From Solirubrobacter soli DSM 22325 (GTDB lineage: Bacteria > Actinomycetota > Thermoleophilia > Solirubrobacterales > Solirubrobacteraceae), in assembly GCF_000423665.1 (NCBI RefSeq), contig NZ_AUIK01000020.1, positions 1 through 64,000 on the forward strand: a DNA stretch of 64,000 nt, in the 5' to 3' direction. A program made the translations under genes and the position numbers. Positions 52,845-60,991 of this stretch are shown piece after piece. The notes beneath the pieces are model-generated. The model did not search any database and was not told where the DNA came from. It saw only the letters and a program-made list of their open reading frames with translations. How positions within the stretch are numbered: position 1 is the stretch's first letter; each line of letters starts with the position of its first letter.

Positions 52845-53519
52845 CTACTCGATCGTCGTCCCGCACGAGGAGCACGTTCCGCGCGTCACACCCGCCGACG
52901 TCGGCACCACCTCACCGTCGCACAGCGGACAGGCCGCGGGCATCCCCCTGACCAGACCCTCCCACGCGCGCGACATCACGTCGTCGAGCGTCGGCCCGGC
53001 CAGTGGCGCCCGCGGCCTCCGCGCGCCGTCCGGGGCGAGCGTCGCCCGCTCCAGCGCCGCGAGCTCCTCGCCCGCGTCGTGCGTCGGCACCTCTGTCGGC
53101 GCGGAGCCGACCGCGAGGTCGTACGCCGCGAGATCCGCGGTCGACGGACCCGACTCGTAGCCCGTGAGGTACTGGCCTTCGTCGAACGGCGGGTGCTGCT
53201 CAAGCGGCGTGACGACCCCGGCCTCGAACGCGCTCGTCTCGGCGCGTGGCGCTTCATCCCAGGCCGCGCCATCGGTCTCGTGGGCAGGGGCGTCGGCGTC
53301 GATCGCCGTCGCCTCGGGGGACTCGGCCCCCACGTCGAGCGGCAGGTGCGCAGTCGCCTCGGATCGGTCGTCGCGGCGTGTGCGGCCGGGCGGGGCGTGC
53401 TCGCGCTCCCACGCAGTCGGAGCCGGCGGACCGGCCGCAAAGGCCTCGCCGCCGAACAGCGACTCCTGGCCGTCGTCATCGTCGAGCGGGCGTCTCCGCT
53501 CCGTCATCAGGGTTGACAC
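52845..53519 (-). CDS. Acidic protein with C-terminal zinc ribbon, coupled to lexA
   Basis: The 224-residue protein has a long acidic, probably disordered N-terminal part. At the C-terminus is a zinc ribbon, CPLCDGEVVPTSAGVTRGTC followed by SSCG, giving CxxC...CxxC spacing. The short helix DDVMSRAWEGLVRG precedes it. The GTG start shares one base with the lexA stop (TAGTG), so it is translated with lexA; an ATG at 53507 is an alternative. I do not recognise a family. Placement after lexA suggests SOS co-regulation. Confidence 0.75.
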   Translation of the reverse strand: MSTLMTERRRPLDDDDGQESLFGGEAFAAGPPAPTAWEREHAPPGRTRRDDRSEATAHLPLDVGAESPEATAIDADAPAHETDGAAWDEAPRAETSAFEAGVVTPLEQHPPFDEGQYLTGYESGPSTADLAAYDLAVGSAPTEVPTHDAGEELAALERATLAPDGARRPRAPLAGPTLDDVMSRAWEGLVRGMPAACPLCDGEVVPTSAGVTRGTCSSCGTTIE

Positions 53520-54166
53520 TAGGCCACCTTCCTCAGGACTCCGACGACGCGCCCCAGCACGCGCACCTCACGCGAGCGGATCGGCTCCATCGTCTCGTTC
53601 TCGGGTTGCAGGCGCACGTGATCGGCTTCCCGGAAGAAGCGCTTGACCGTCGCCTCCTCCCCGACCAGTGCGACGACGATCTCGCCGTCGTCCGCCGTGT
53701 CCTGACGGCGAACCACGACCCAGTCGTCGGGCAGGATCCCTGCGTTCTTCATCGACTCGCCGCGGACGCGCAGCAGGTACTCCCCGTCGTCGCCGCCGGC
53801 GATCTCCGGGATCTGCACGTAGTCCTCGATGTTCTCCTCGGCGAGCAGCGGCTCACCCGCCGCGACTCGCCCGAGCACCGGAATACCGGTGGGCGTGACC
53901 GCCGACTTCATGGCCTCGACCGCGGAGACCACGGGAGCGGTCGCCCGGTCGAGCAACTCGATCGCGCGGGGCTTCGAGGGGTCCCGCCGCAGCAGGCCGA
54001 CCTTCTCAAGGTTCGCCAGGTGCGCATGCACCGTCGACGACGACGCGAGCCCCACGGCCTTGCCGATGTCCCGCACCGTCGGCGGGTATCCGTGCCGCGC
54101 GGAATAGCGCTTGATGAAGTCGAAGATCTCCTGCTGGCGCTTCGTCAGATCCTTCCCAATGTCCAT
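53519..54166 (-). CDS. lexA: LexA repressor
   Basis: LexA represses the SOS genes and cleaves itself on RecA filaments. The 215-residue protein has the winged-helix DNA-binding domain (TKRQQEIFDFIKRYSARHGY, TVRDIGKAVGLASSSTVHAHL), the cleavage Ala-Gly at 103-104 in VAAGEPL, the catalytic Ser 138 in GESMKNAG and Lys 175 in EATVKRF. The ATG at 54166 fits the family length; a GAGGAG lies 12 nt upstream. An SOS box is 27 bp upstream, so it is autoregulated. A zinc-ribbon gene follows with a 1-bp overlap. Confidence 0.97.
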   Translation of the reverse strand: MDIGKDLTKRQQEIFDFIKRYSARHGYPPTVRDIGKAVGLASSSTVHAHLANLEKVGLLRRDPSKPRAIELLDRATAPVVSAVEAMKSAVTPTGIPVLGRVAAGEPLLAEENIEDYVQIPEIAGGDDGEYLLRVRGESMKNAGILPDDWVVVRRQDTADDGEIVVALVGEEATVKRFFREADHVRLQPENETMEPIRSREVRVLGRVVGVLRKVA

Positions 54167-54192
54167 GCGCTTCGCGGTCTCCTCAACGGGTC

Positions 54193-54206
54193 GAACGTGT
54201 GTTCGC
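54193..54206. promoter_or_regulatory. LexA (SOS) box upstream of lexA
   Basis: CGAACGTGTGTTCG fits the consensus CGAAC-N4-GTTCG. It lies 27 bp upstream of the lexA ATG and does not share flanks with the dnaE2 and imuB boxes. Confidence 0.85.
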
Positions 54207-54255
54207 ACAAGGTACTCATCCCGCCGGACGGACTCAACCCCCACCTCATGCGGGC

Positions 54256-54261
54256 TATACT
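54256..54261 (+). promoter_or_regulatory. -10 box of tRNA-Leu
   Basis: TATACT lies 15 bp upstream of the tRNA 5' end, which suits a -10 box with a short precursor leader. A clear -35 is not visible. Confidence 0.5.
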
Positions 54262-54275
54262 GCGCCACCGCTCTT

Positions 54276-54360
54276 GCGCCGATGGCGGAATTGGTAGACG
54301 CGCCAGGTTGAGGGCCTGGTCCGGGCTAACCGGGTGGAGGTTCGAGTCCTCTTCGGCGCA
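54276..54360 (+). tRNA. tRNA-Leu (anticodon GAG)
   Basis: The 85-nt sequence folds as a class II tRNA. The acceptor GCGCCGA pairs with TCGGCGC, then comes discriminator A. The D-loop has GGTAGACGC, the anticodon stem CCAGG/CCTGG holds the loop TTGAGGG (anticodon GAG at 54310-54312), the variable arm is long, and GGTTCGAGTCC forms the T-loop. No CCA is encoded. It reads CUC/CUU leucine codons. A hairpin terminator follows 5 bp later. Confidence 0.95.
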
Positions 54361-54364
54361 TCAC

Positions 54365-54390
54365 GAAAGCCCCGCAAACGCGGGGCTTTC
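54365..54390 (+). terminator. Terminator of tRNA-Leu
   Basis: A perfect 11-bp stem (GAAAGCCCCGC with GCGGGGCTTTC) closes the loop AAAC and is followed by GCATTT. It directly follows the tRNA. Confidence 0.85.
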
Positions 54391-54478
54391 GCATTTCATC
54401 GCTCCGACTGGGCCGGGCATCGACGGGCATTAAGATCGCCGAGGATCGGCTCGAGGCGGGAGCCGCGGTGGCTGGTAA

Positions 54479-54706
54479 GTCGGCCGCTGCTCGGCTCGTC
54501 CAATCTCGACGGGCCGCCTCCTCTTGGAGATCGAGCACCACCTGTTCCCCGAACTGCCGAGCAACCGCCTCCCCGAACTCGTACCTGGGTTCGCGAGATC
54601 TGAGAGCGCTACGCCTGCCCTGCACCAGCGACTCGCTGCGGCGCAATACACGCATGCCCTCAAGACCGTCCTACGCCTCGCGTTCCTCGCCGGCGGTGCT
54701 CACTGA
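54479..54706 (+). pseudogene. C-terminal remnant of a fatty acid desaturase
   Basis: This ~75-codon open stretch contains LEIEHHLFPELPSNRLPELV, which matches the third histidine box (QIEHHLFP-like) and the following region of acyl-lipid/fatty-acid desaturases, then QRLAAAQYTHALKTVLRLAF, as at their C-terminus. There is no start codon of a proper gene and no membrane region before it; an in-frame stop lies at 54476. It is read as the 3' end of a deleted desaturase gene next to a tRNA gene. Confidence 0.65.
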
Positions 54707-55425
54707 CGTACACGGCCGAGTTCTCATCGATCGGCGGCGTTACGGGGACTAGTGTGGTGGTCAGCGCGGCTCCGAATTCGCACCTAGCGAAGCGCCCGTG
54801 ACGGCAAGTGACCCAGGCCTAGCGCAGCCCCGGCCGCTCGCCCGACGATCCGAGGCGATATGGCCGGCTTGAAGCCCTTCCCTAGAGACGCGACCCGCGA
54901 TGGCATCCGAGTTGCGAGGCACCGACCCGACGCCAGGACGGTCTCCACGGATCGGCCCCCGTGGTTCACCCGCTTGACGCTGGGCGCGATCGAAGCCGAC
55001 CGTGACACGCGTGTTCAGCGCCGCACATCCCAGCATCGTCGTCCTACCGAGGACCGACGAGTCCCAGGGGTCCGCTTTCCGAGGCTCGCCGACGCATACG
55101 CACCTCAAGTGCCAGCCGCAAGCGTGACGCAGATCGAACGAGACCGCTCCAGCGATGACGACGGCACTGTCGACCCGCCCGCTCAATCGCTCACGGCCGA
55201 CCCGTCAGCTGCGAGCGACATCGCACGTGAGCGCTTCGCGATCCGCAAGCTGCTGACACGGATGACCGGCGAAGAACACCGTCTCGAGCGGTTAGGGAGC
55301 ACGTTCGACACGAATGAACAGACCACGAAGGACGGAATCGAGAGCATGTGGCGCCAGGAACACTGGGGACACGCGCCCACGCGCCCGCCGGCATGGCGAC
55401 CTGACGCCCAGTCCGCCGCCGGAGC
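54707..55425. other. Gene-poor stretch, no supported gene
   Basis: No convincing gene was found between the desaturase remnant and the sigma-factor stop. One open frame (54860-55444, plus strand, 194 codons) exists, but its composition is unlike a protein, it has no family likeness and it runs into the sigma-factor gene. The stretch looks less GC-rich than its surroundings by eye, as expected for decayed or foreign DNA beside a tRNA. Confidence 0.5.
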
Positions 55426-56259
55426 TCAGGTCCGGGGGGAGTAGCGCTCCGCAGGCGCGCACGACGGGGAGCGTTCGTCGCTCGCCGCCACGCGCAGCTG
55501 TTCGAGTGAGTTGCGAACGATCCGCGACACGTGCATCTGTGAGACCCCGACGATCTCGCCGATCCGTGACTGGGTCAGGTCCTCGTTGAAGCGCAGGTGC
55601 AGGACCAGCCGTTCGCGTTCGGGCAGGGCTCGCATCAGCACTTCGAGAAGAGCGGCGTCTTCCGCGGTCGCGAAGCCGGCCTCGTCGATCGCGACTTCGA
55701 ACCTGCGAGTGTCTTGCTCCGCATCTCCAAAGCCCGTTTGATCGAGCGAAAGAGCGTGGCGGGCGGTCGCGGCCTGGAGGGCTTCGAGGACGTGCTCAAC
55801 GGTGCTGTCGGCGAGTTTGGCAAGCTCGGCGGGCGCGGCGGAGCGGCCGAGCTCGGCATGTAGGTCGGCGGCGTGACGACCGACGCGCGCTGCCAACTCC
55901 TGCACGCCGCGGGGTGGCCGAACCGACCACCCGTGATCGCGCAAGTGGCGCTTGAGCTCACCCAGGATCGTCGGAAAGGCAAAACTGGTGAACGCGAGTC
56001 CTCGCTCGGGTTGGAAGCGATCGACGGCCTTCACGAGCCCGAGAGCAGCGACCTGTTCGAGATCCTCTAGATCTTCGGCGTGTTGGTAGCGCCGCGCGAG
56101 GTGCCGCGCGAGCGGCATGAAGTGCCGCACGATCGCCTCGCGCGCCGCGGGATCACGATCAGCGGTCAGCTGTGCAAACAACACGCGCTCCGCGTCCCGG
56201 CGCAACGGGTCGCGCCACGCGGGCGAACCGGGCTCAGCCATGACCAGCGTCGCTTGCAT
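55426..56259 (-). CDS. SigB/SigF-family RNA polymerase sigma factor
   Basis: The ~277-residue sigma factor has region 2 (LARHLARRYQHAEDLEDLEQ then VAALGLVKAVDRFQPERGLA and FTSFAFPTILGELKRHLRDHGW), region 3 (PPRGVQELAARVGRHAADL) and region 4 (LPERERLVLHLRFNEDLTQSRIGEIVGVSQMHVSRIVRNSLEQLR). This is the SigB/SigF/SigG class used for general stress and sporulation programmes, normally controlled by an anti-sigma kinase. No anti-sigma gene is adjacent. Starts at 56259, 56241 or 56331 are possible; 56259 is chosen. The gap upstream is non-coding. Confidence 0.93.
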   Translation of the reverse strand: MQATLVMAEPGSPAWRDPLRRDAERVLFAQLTADRDPAAREAIVRHFMPLARHLARRYQHAEDLEDLEQVAALGLVKAVDRFQPERGLAFTSFAFPTILGELKRHLRDHGWSVRPPRGVQELAARVGRHAADLHAELGRSAAPAELAKLADSTVEHVLEALQAATARHALSLDQTGFGDAEQDTRRFEVAIDEAGFATAEDAALLEVLMRALPERERLVLHLRFNEDLTQSRIGEIVGVSQMHVSRIVRNSLEQLRVAASDERSPSCAPAERYSPRT

Positions 56260-56617
56260 CGGCGCGTCCGACTGGGGGCGGTCGCGTCTTCCGCAACGCA
56301 CGCAACGACCTGGGGTACGGCATAGATCCACCCTCCGAAACGCGCTCGCACGTCGTCAAGAAGTCAGACCGCGATGCCGGAGTAGGCCGACCGCGCCGCG
56401 ATGCCCTCCCGACCCAGTCCACGGTGCGATCAACGTCGACGGGCAGAAGTGCGGGAAAAGGCACCATCCCGATTGGCGTCGACGCGACGGGTCCGGAGGC
56501 GTGTACCGCCGAGCCCTCGCCGAGCAGACCGCCCGCGGCATGTGCGACCGGCTCGACGCAGTGACCGCCGACCGCCGACCGCCGGCTCGCGCGGCTACGG
56601 TCCGCTGCGGTCCGTGA
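56260..56617. other. Intergenic region upstream of the sigma-factor gene
   Basis: No gene is supported in these 358 bp. The region holds the sigma-factor promoter (minus strand) and the 3' end of the histidine kinase unit. A short GCCGACC repeat (near 56571-56582) and a CGGTCCG/CTGCGGTCCG pair near 56598-56615 are the only structures seen. Confidence 0.5.
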
Positions 56618-58330
56618 TCATCGTCCCGCGGGGCTTGGAGGCGCCGCTCGCGATGCTGTTCCCGCGTCCGGCGTTGGCCGCGGGGTGAGCAGGCGGATGG
56701 AGATGTCCAGCGTCGTCCCGACCCCCGGAGCGGATTCGATCTTCAGCGCTCCCCGAACGAGCGCCAACCGCTCGCGTATGCCGAGCAATCCAAAGCCTGC
56801 CGAGCTTTCCTGAGGGTTGAAGCCCTTGCCGTCGTCGCGCACTGTCACGTTGACCGTGCCGTCGCGGTCGCTGACGCGTATGCGCACACGGGTCGCCTCC
56901 CCGTGCTTGACCGCGTTGGTCAGAGCTTCCTGCACGACCCTGTAGACGGTGGCCTCGATCTCGGGCGAATACCGGGAGTCGGCTTCGTCGTCTTGGACGA
57001 GATCGACCTCGAGGTCCACGGCGACATCGGTCTGCCGGCTCACACGCTCGGCGAGCGCTTCGAGCGCGGACTCGATCCCGAACTCGTCCAGCGCCGCGGG
57101 CCGGAGGTCGGTGATCAGCGACCGCAGGTCGCCGACGCCGGTCTTGAGGTACTCGATCGCGTCACCGACTGCGGTTTGCAACCGGTCGTGGTCACCGCTT
57201 CTCAGGGCACCCGAGAGCAGGACCCGCAACGCGGCCAGCTGCTGCAGCGTCTCGTCGTGCAGCTCGCGTGCCCACCGGCTGCGCTCCCGTTCCGACGCTT
57301 CGATGCTCCGGCGCAACGCCTCATCGCCCGCGTGTTGGGCAGTGGCCACCGCGATCGCGGCACTGGCGGCAAACGCCTCGAGGAGCCGTTCGTCCTCCTC
57401 GTTGAAGGGCCGATCGCCGCGCAAGCGATCGAAGACGATCAGGAAGCCGACCGGCTGACTCCGGAACGACATCGGCGTCACGAGCGCCGAACGCGCCCCG
57501 AGCTCGCGGTAGGCGAACGAGTCTTGCGGGATGTCCGGGATCCGGTGCAACCGACCCGATTTCAGCGCCGCGGCAGCGAGCGACTCGCCGATCGAGATCC
57601 GCGTGCCCGGGATTCCGCCGACGCCTTCTCCGGCGACTGCCGCGATCACGAACTCATCGCCATCCAGCAGCGCGATCTCCGCGGATCGCGCTCCGACCAA
57701 CGCGCGCGAGCGCTTGACCACGAGCTCGAGTACTCGCTCGAGGTCGGTCTCGCCCCCGAGCGCACGGGTGATCTCGGTCGTCGTCTCGAGCCCGCGCACG
57801 GCCCGCTCCAGTTCGTCGCGCCGTTCACGGACGGCTCGGAACAGGCGCGAGTTGGTGATCGCGATGGCCGCCCAGTCGGCGAGCACGACGGCGGCTTCCT
57901 CGTCGTCGTCGGTGAACTCGCCTCCGTCCTTCTCGGTCAGGTAGAGGTTCCCCCACGCTTGGTCCTCGACCACGATCGGCACGCCCAGGAAGGTGGTCAT
58001 CGGCGGATGCGCGAGCGGAAATCCGTAGGACCGCGGATGCGCCGCGACGTCGGCGAGCCGTAGGCGCTGGGGCTCGTCGATCAGCACCCCGAGCACGCCG
58101 TGGCCGCCCGGCAGCTGACCGATGAGCCGATGCGTGTCGTCGTCGATGCCCGCCGTGAGGAAACGCTCGAGGCGCTCGCGTCGTTCATCAAGGACCCCGA
58201 TGGCGGCGTAGCGCGCGCCCGTGAGTTGGCGCGCGACCTCGAGCAGGCGCGCGAACACCGCCTCCGGGTCCAGCTGCGTGATCAGCGACCGGCCGACGTC
58301 CAACAGACGCCGCAGGTGCGCTTCATCCAC
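56618..58330 (-). CDS. GAF-domain sensor histidine kinase (DosS/NreB-like)
   Basis: The 570-residue kinase has two GAF domains (about residues 20-165 and 195-330), a HisKA_3 dimer domain with the phospho-accepting His 358 in RWARELHDETLQQL, and a HATPase_c domain (QEALTNAVKHGEAT, DDGKGF, GLLGIRER). The order fits the DosS/DevS family, which senses redox or oxygen through the GAF haem; here haem ligands cannot be confirmed. No membrane segment is present. It is divergent from an Rv2004c-like gene, which is followed by a receiver-only response regulator, a likely partner. Confidence 0.92.
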   Translation of the reverse strand: MDEAHLRRLLDVGRSLITQLDPEAVFARLLEVARQLTGARYAAIGVLDERRERLERFLTAGIDDDTHRLIGQLPGGHGVLGVLIDEPQRLRLADVAAHPRSYGFPLAHPPMTTFLGVPIVVEDQAWGNLYLTEKDGGEFTDDDEEAAVVLADWAAIAITNSRLFRAVRERRDELERAVRGLETTTEITRALGGETDLERVLELVVKRSRALVGARSAEIALLDGDEFVIAAVAGEGVGGIPGTRISIGESLAAAALKSGRLHRIPDIPQDSFAYRELGARSALVTPMSFRSQPVGFLIVFDRLRGDRPFNEEDERLLEAFAASAAIAVATAQHAGDEALRRSIEASERERSRWARELHDETLQQLAALRVLLSGALRSGDHDRLQTAVGDAIEYLKTGVGDLRSLITDLRPAALDEFGIESALEALAERVSRQTDVAVDLEVDLVQDDEADSRYSPEIEATVYRVVQEALTNAVKHGEATRVRIRVSDRDGTVNVTVRDDGKGFNPQESSAGFGLLGIRERLALVRGALKIESAPGVGTTLDISIRLLTPRPTPDAGTASRAAPPSPAGR

Positions 58331-58505
58331 GAGTTCGTCCTTGCCGGGCGCCGCCGCCCGTCGCCCCAGTCATGGCACTCGCGAGGCTACCGACCCCACG
58401 AGAGTCTGCGCACAACTACGCGCCGCGGTGAGGGTTTCGCCCGATGGAAGGACGGCCGTTCGTTGGCAGCATCGGACGCTCTGCTCGTCCGAGGAACGGA
58501 ACACC

Positions 58506-60083
58506 GTGAGAGCCATCCCAGCAGTCGAACCCCGTGGCGCGCGGCGGACGTTCGGATCCACGATCGGCTTGCCGGACGCGCTCTTGGATCCGGCTGCCTA
58601 CCAACAGGAGCCGGCGTCGGTGGAGCTGCGCGAGACCCACATCTCGTGGGTCTTCCTCACCGAGACGACGGCCTACAAGGTCAAGAAGCCGGTGCAACTC
58701 CCGTTCGTCGACTACAGCACGCTCGAGCGGCGACGAACCTGCTGTCACGCCGAGCTCGAGCTCAACCGCCGCTTCTCGCCGGGGCGCTACCGCGAGGTCG
58801 TCGCGCTCGTCCCGCGTGGGCGCAACGGCTTGACCGTCGCGCCCGAGCGCGACCCGCGCGCGGTCGAATACGCGGTCGTCATGGACCGCTACGAGGACTC
58901 GACGACCCTGAAGGCACGCCTCGCGGACGGCCGTGCGACCGAACCCGACTTGGTCGCGGTCGGGGCAACGATCGCCAGGTTCCATGCGGCCTCTGAAGTC
59001 GAGGCCGACGCCGATTCCGACGGGCTCGCCACGGTCCTCGATGAAACCCTCACCACCCTCCGCAGGGTGGGTGCTCCAATGGGGCGGCTCGCCGATCTGG
59101 CCCGCTTCTGCGGCGCGGCGCTCGCTGGTTTCGGACCCGAGCTCACCGACCGTGCGCACGCGGGCCGCGTCCGCGACGGCCACGGCGATCTGCGGGCGGA
59201 GCACATCCTGCTCGGCACTGACGTCCAAGCGGTCGACGGCGTCGAGTTCGACCGTGCTCTGCGCGTCGCCGACGTCGGTTACGACCTCGCCTTCTTGATC
59301 ATGGACGTCGCCCGCCACGACGACGACCTCGCACGCGCCTTGCTCCGCGGCTACCGCTCCGCAGGAGGCGACCCGGGCAGCGAAGGACTGCTCGCCTTCA
59401 TGTGCGTGGTGCGCGCCCTGGTCCGTGCCAAGGTCGACTTCCTGCGTGCCGCACAACTGCAGGGCGCGGCGGCGGACGATCGATCGGCTCGGGCGCACGA
59501 ATTGCTGGGCGTGGCCGAGCGCTTCGCATGGCGTGCCCGGCTGCCGCGGGTGGTCTGCGTGACCGGGCTGCCCGCCAGTGGGAAGTCGACGCTTGCCGAA
59601 GCGCTGGCCGCGGCGGCCGAGCGCAGCGTGCTCTCCTCGGACCGCATCCGCAAGTTGCGCGCCGGCCTCGACCCGTACCAGCGGGCCCCCCCGAGCGCGT
59701 ACAGCGACGATGAGAGCCAGGCCGTCTACGCCGAACTCGGTCAGCGCGCGGCCGCCGCCGTTCAGCGCGACGGGGGTGTGGTCGTCGACGCGACCTTCCG
59801 CCGCGCCGCTGATGCCGACGCCTTCGCTGCGGCGTCACACGCTGCCGCAGCGGCCGCCTGGATCGTCTGCGAAGCACCCCCAGCAGTGTTGCTCGAACGC
59901 TCCAAGGCTCGCGAGCGCCACGGATCGGTCTCTGACGCCGGGGCGACCATCGTCGCGCATGAACTCGCCACGTATCGTGGCCCCTTCCTGACTCCCGCGC
60001 CACCCCTGGCGCGGCTCGACACGACCCGCACGACAGCGGTGCTGTTGGCCGAGCTCGCATGCGCACTGGACGCGCGGCTATGA
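58506..60083 (+). CDS. Bifunctional APH-like phosphotransferase/AAA kinase (Rv2004c-like)
   Basis: The 525-residue protein has an N-terminal aminoglycoside-phosphotransferase-like domain (catalytic HGDLRAEHIL near residue 222, VEFDRALRVADVGYDLAFL) and a C-terminal P-loop kinase domain (VTGLPASGKSTLAEAL near 355, Walker A GLPASGKST). This pairing is known from Mycobacterium Rv2004c, a DosR-regulon gene of unknown substrate. The GTG at 58506 is used. Its stop overlaps the ATG of the receiver gene (ATGA). With the divergent GAF kinase it forms a DosR-like neighbourhood. Confidence 0.88.
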   Translation: MRAIPAVEPRGARRTFGSTIGLPDALLDPAAYQQEPASVELRETHISWVFLTETTAYKVKKPVQLPFVDYSTLERRRTCCHAELELNRRFSPGRYREVVALVPRGRNGLTVAPERDPRAVEYAVVMDRYEDSTTLKARLADGRATEPDLVAVGATIARFHAASEVEADADSDGLATVLDETLTTLRRVGAPMGRLADLARFCGAALAGFGPELTDRAHAGRVRDGHGDLRAEHILLGTDVQAVDGVEFDRALRVADVGYDLAFLIMDVARHDDDLARALLRGYRSAGGDPGSEGLLAFMCVVRALVRAKVDFLRAAQLQGAAADDRSARAHELLGVAERFAWRARLPRVVCVTGLPASGKSTLAEALAAAAERSVLSSDRIRKLRAGLDPYQRAPPSAYSDDESQAVYAELGQRAAAAVQRDGGVVVDATFRRAADADAFAAASHAAAAAAWIVCEAPPAVLLERSKARERHGSVSDAGATIVAHELATYRGPFLTPAPPLARLDTTRTTAVLLAELACALDARL

Positions 60084-60502
60084 CCACCATCGTCGTCGCC
60101 GACGACCACGCCGTCGTCCGAGAAGGGTTGCGTCTGTTGATCAACGGCGAGGAGGGCCTGCACGTCGTAGGCGAGGCCGAGACGGTCCCAGACGCTGAAC
60201 GCCTCACGTACGCGCTCCGGCCGGCCGTGCTCGTCCTCGACCTCAACATGCCCGGCGGCTCCAGTCTTGAGGCGATCCCGCGCCTGCTCACGGCCGCGCC
60301 GACGACAGCGATCGTGGTCCTGACCATGCAGGACGACCCCGCCTTCGCTCGCCAAGCGCTACGTGCCGGCGCGTTGGGCTACGTGCTCAAGGAAGCCGCC
60401 GACGATGAACTGCTTCCCGCGATCCGCCTCGCCGCCACGGGCGACACCTACCTCAACCCCGTCCTGGCGGCCCGTCTCGCGCCCCACCCTGTCATCCGCT
60501 GA
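60080..60502 (+). CDS. Receiver-only response regulator (NarL-type receiver without HTH)
   Basis: The 140-residue protein is a complete receiver domain of the NarL/FixJ type: acidic pair Asp 8-Asp 9, phosphorylation site Asp 54 in LVLDLNMPGG, Thr 82 in LTMQDD and Lys 104 in YVLKEAADDE. Where NarL-type regulators continue into a LuxR helix-turn-helix after YLNP, this one ends at LAARLAPHPVIR. So it has no DNA-binding output. It is translationally coupled to the phosphotransferase gene (ATGA), and its likely kinase is the GAF histidine kinase at 56618-58330. Confidence 0.85.
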   Translation: MTTIVVADDHAVVREGLRLLINGEEGLHVVGEAETVPDAERLTYALRPAVLVLDLNMPGGSSLEAIPRLLTAAPTTAIVVLTMQDDPAFARQALRAGALGYVLKEAADDELLPAIRLAATGDTYLNPVLAARLAPHPVIR

Positions 60503-60622
60503 TTCAAGGAGCCCCAGACCCGCACCATCATCGTCGCCTACGACCCACGTCTCGAGGATCACGCTCCGGTCGAGCTCGGCTCGCGCTCGCAGAGATGACC
60601 GGCTCGCGTCGCGGTCTGACCC

Positions 60623-60991
60623 TCATTCCGCCTCGCCGATCGCGGCCATTGCCGCGTCGACGTCGATCTCCCCGCGGGCGAGCGCCTCGAGGGTCTCGAG
60701 GCGCCGGCGCTCCTGTGAGCGCAGTCCGAGCCGGTCGATCATCGCGTCGACGCGGGCTCGGGCCGTGGGGTAGCTGACGCCGAGCCGGCGCTCGACCTCC
60801 TTGAGGTTGCCGCGTGACAGCAGGAAGAGCTCGAGTAGCGCGCGATCGGCGGCGTCCTGGGCACAGAACGGGCACGTCATGAACGATCCGGTGACCTCGG
60901 TCCCGCACGCGGTGCACGAGAGCCGGGTGACGAGAAGCTCCGAACGACACGCCGGGCAGTCGGCCGGTGGGCGGCGGTGCTCGTGGCTCAT
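60623..60991 (-). CDS. DUF2089 family zinc-ribbon/HTH protein
   Basis: The 122-residue protein has the DUF2089 pattern: a zinc ribbon with CPAC...CTAC...CPFC (residues ~12-46), then a helix-turn-helix-like LFLLSRGNLKEVERRLGVSYPTARARVDAMIDRLGL and a C-terminal helix. This layout suggests a small DNA- or RNA-binding regulator. The ATG overlaps the stop of the upstream DUF4097-like gene by 4 nt. The gene is the last of an operon with a C45 hydrolase. Confidence 0.88.
   Translation of the reverse strand: MSHEHRRPPADCPACRSELLVTRLSCTACGTEVTGSFMTCPFCAQDAADRALLELFLLSRGNLKEVERRLGVSYPTARARVDAMIDRLGLRSQERRRLETLEALARGEIDVDAAMAAIGEAE

Noticed and set aside
54860..55444. A 194-codon open frame in the sparse stretch
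   Set aside because: There is no family likeness, composition is unlike a protein, and it overlaps the end of the sigma-factor gene. It is described only as part of the region.
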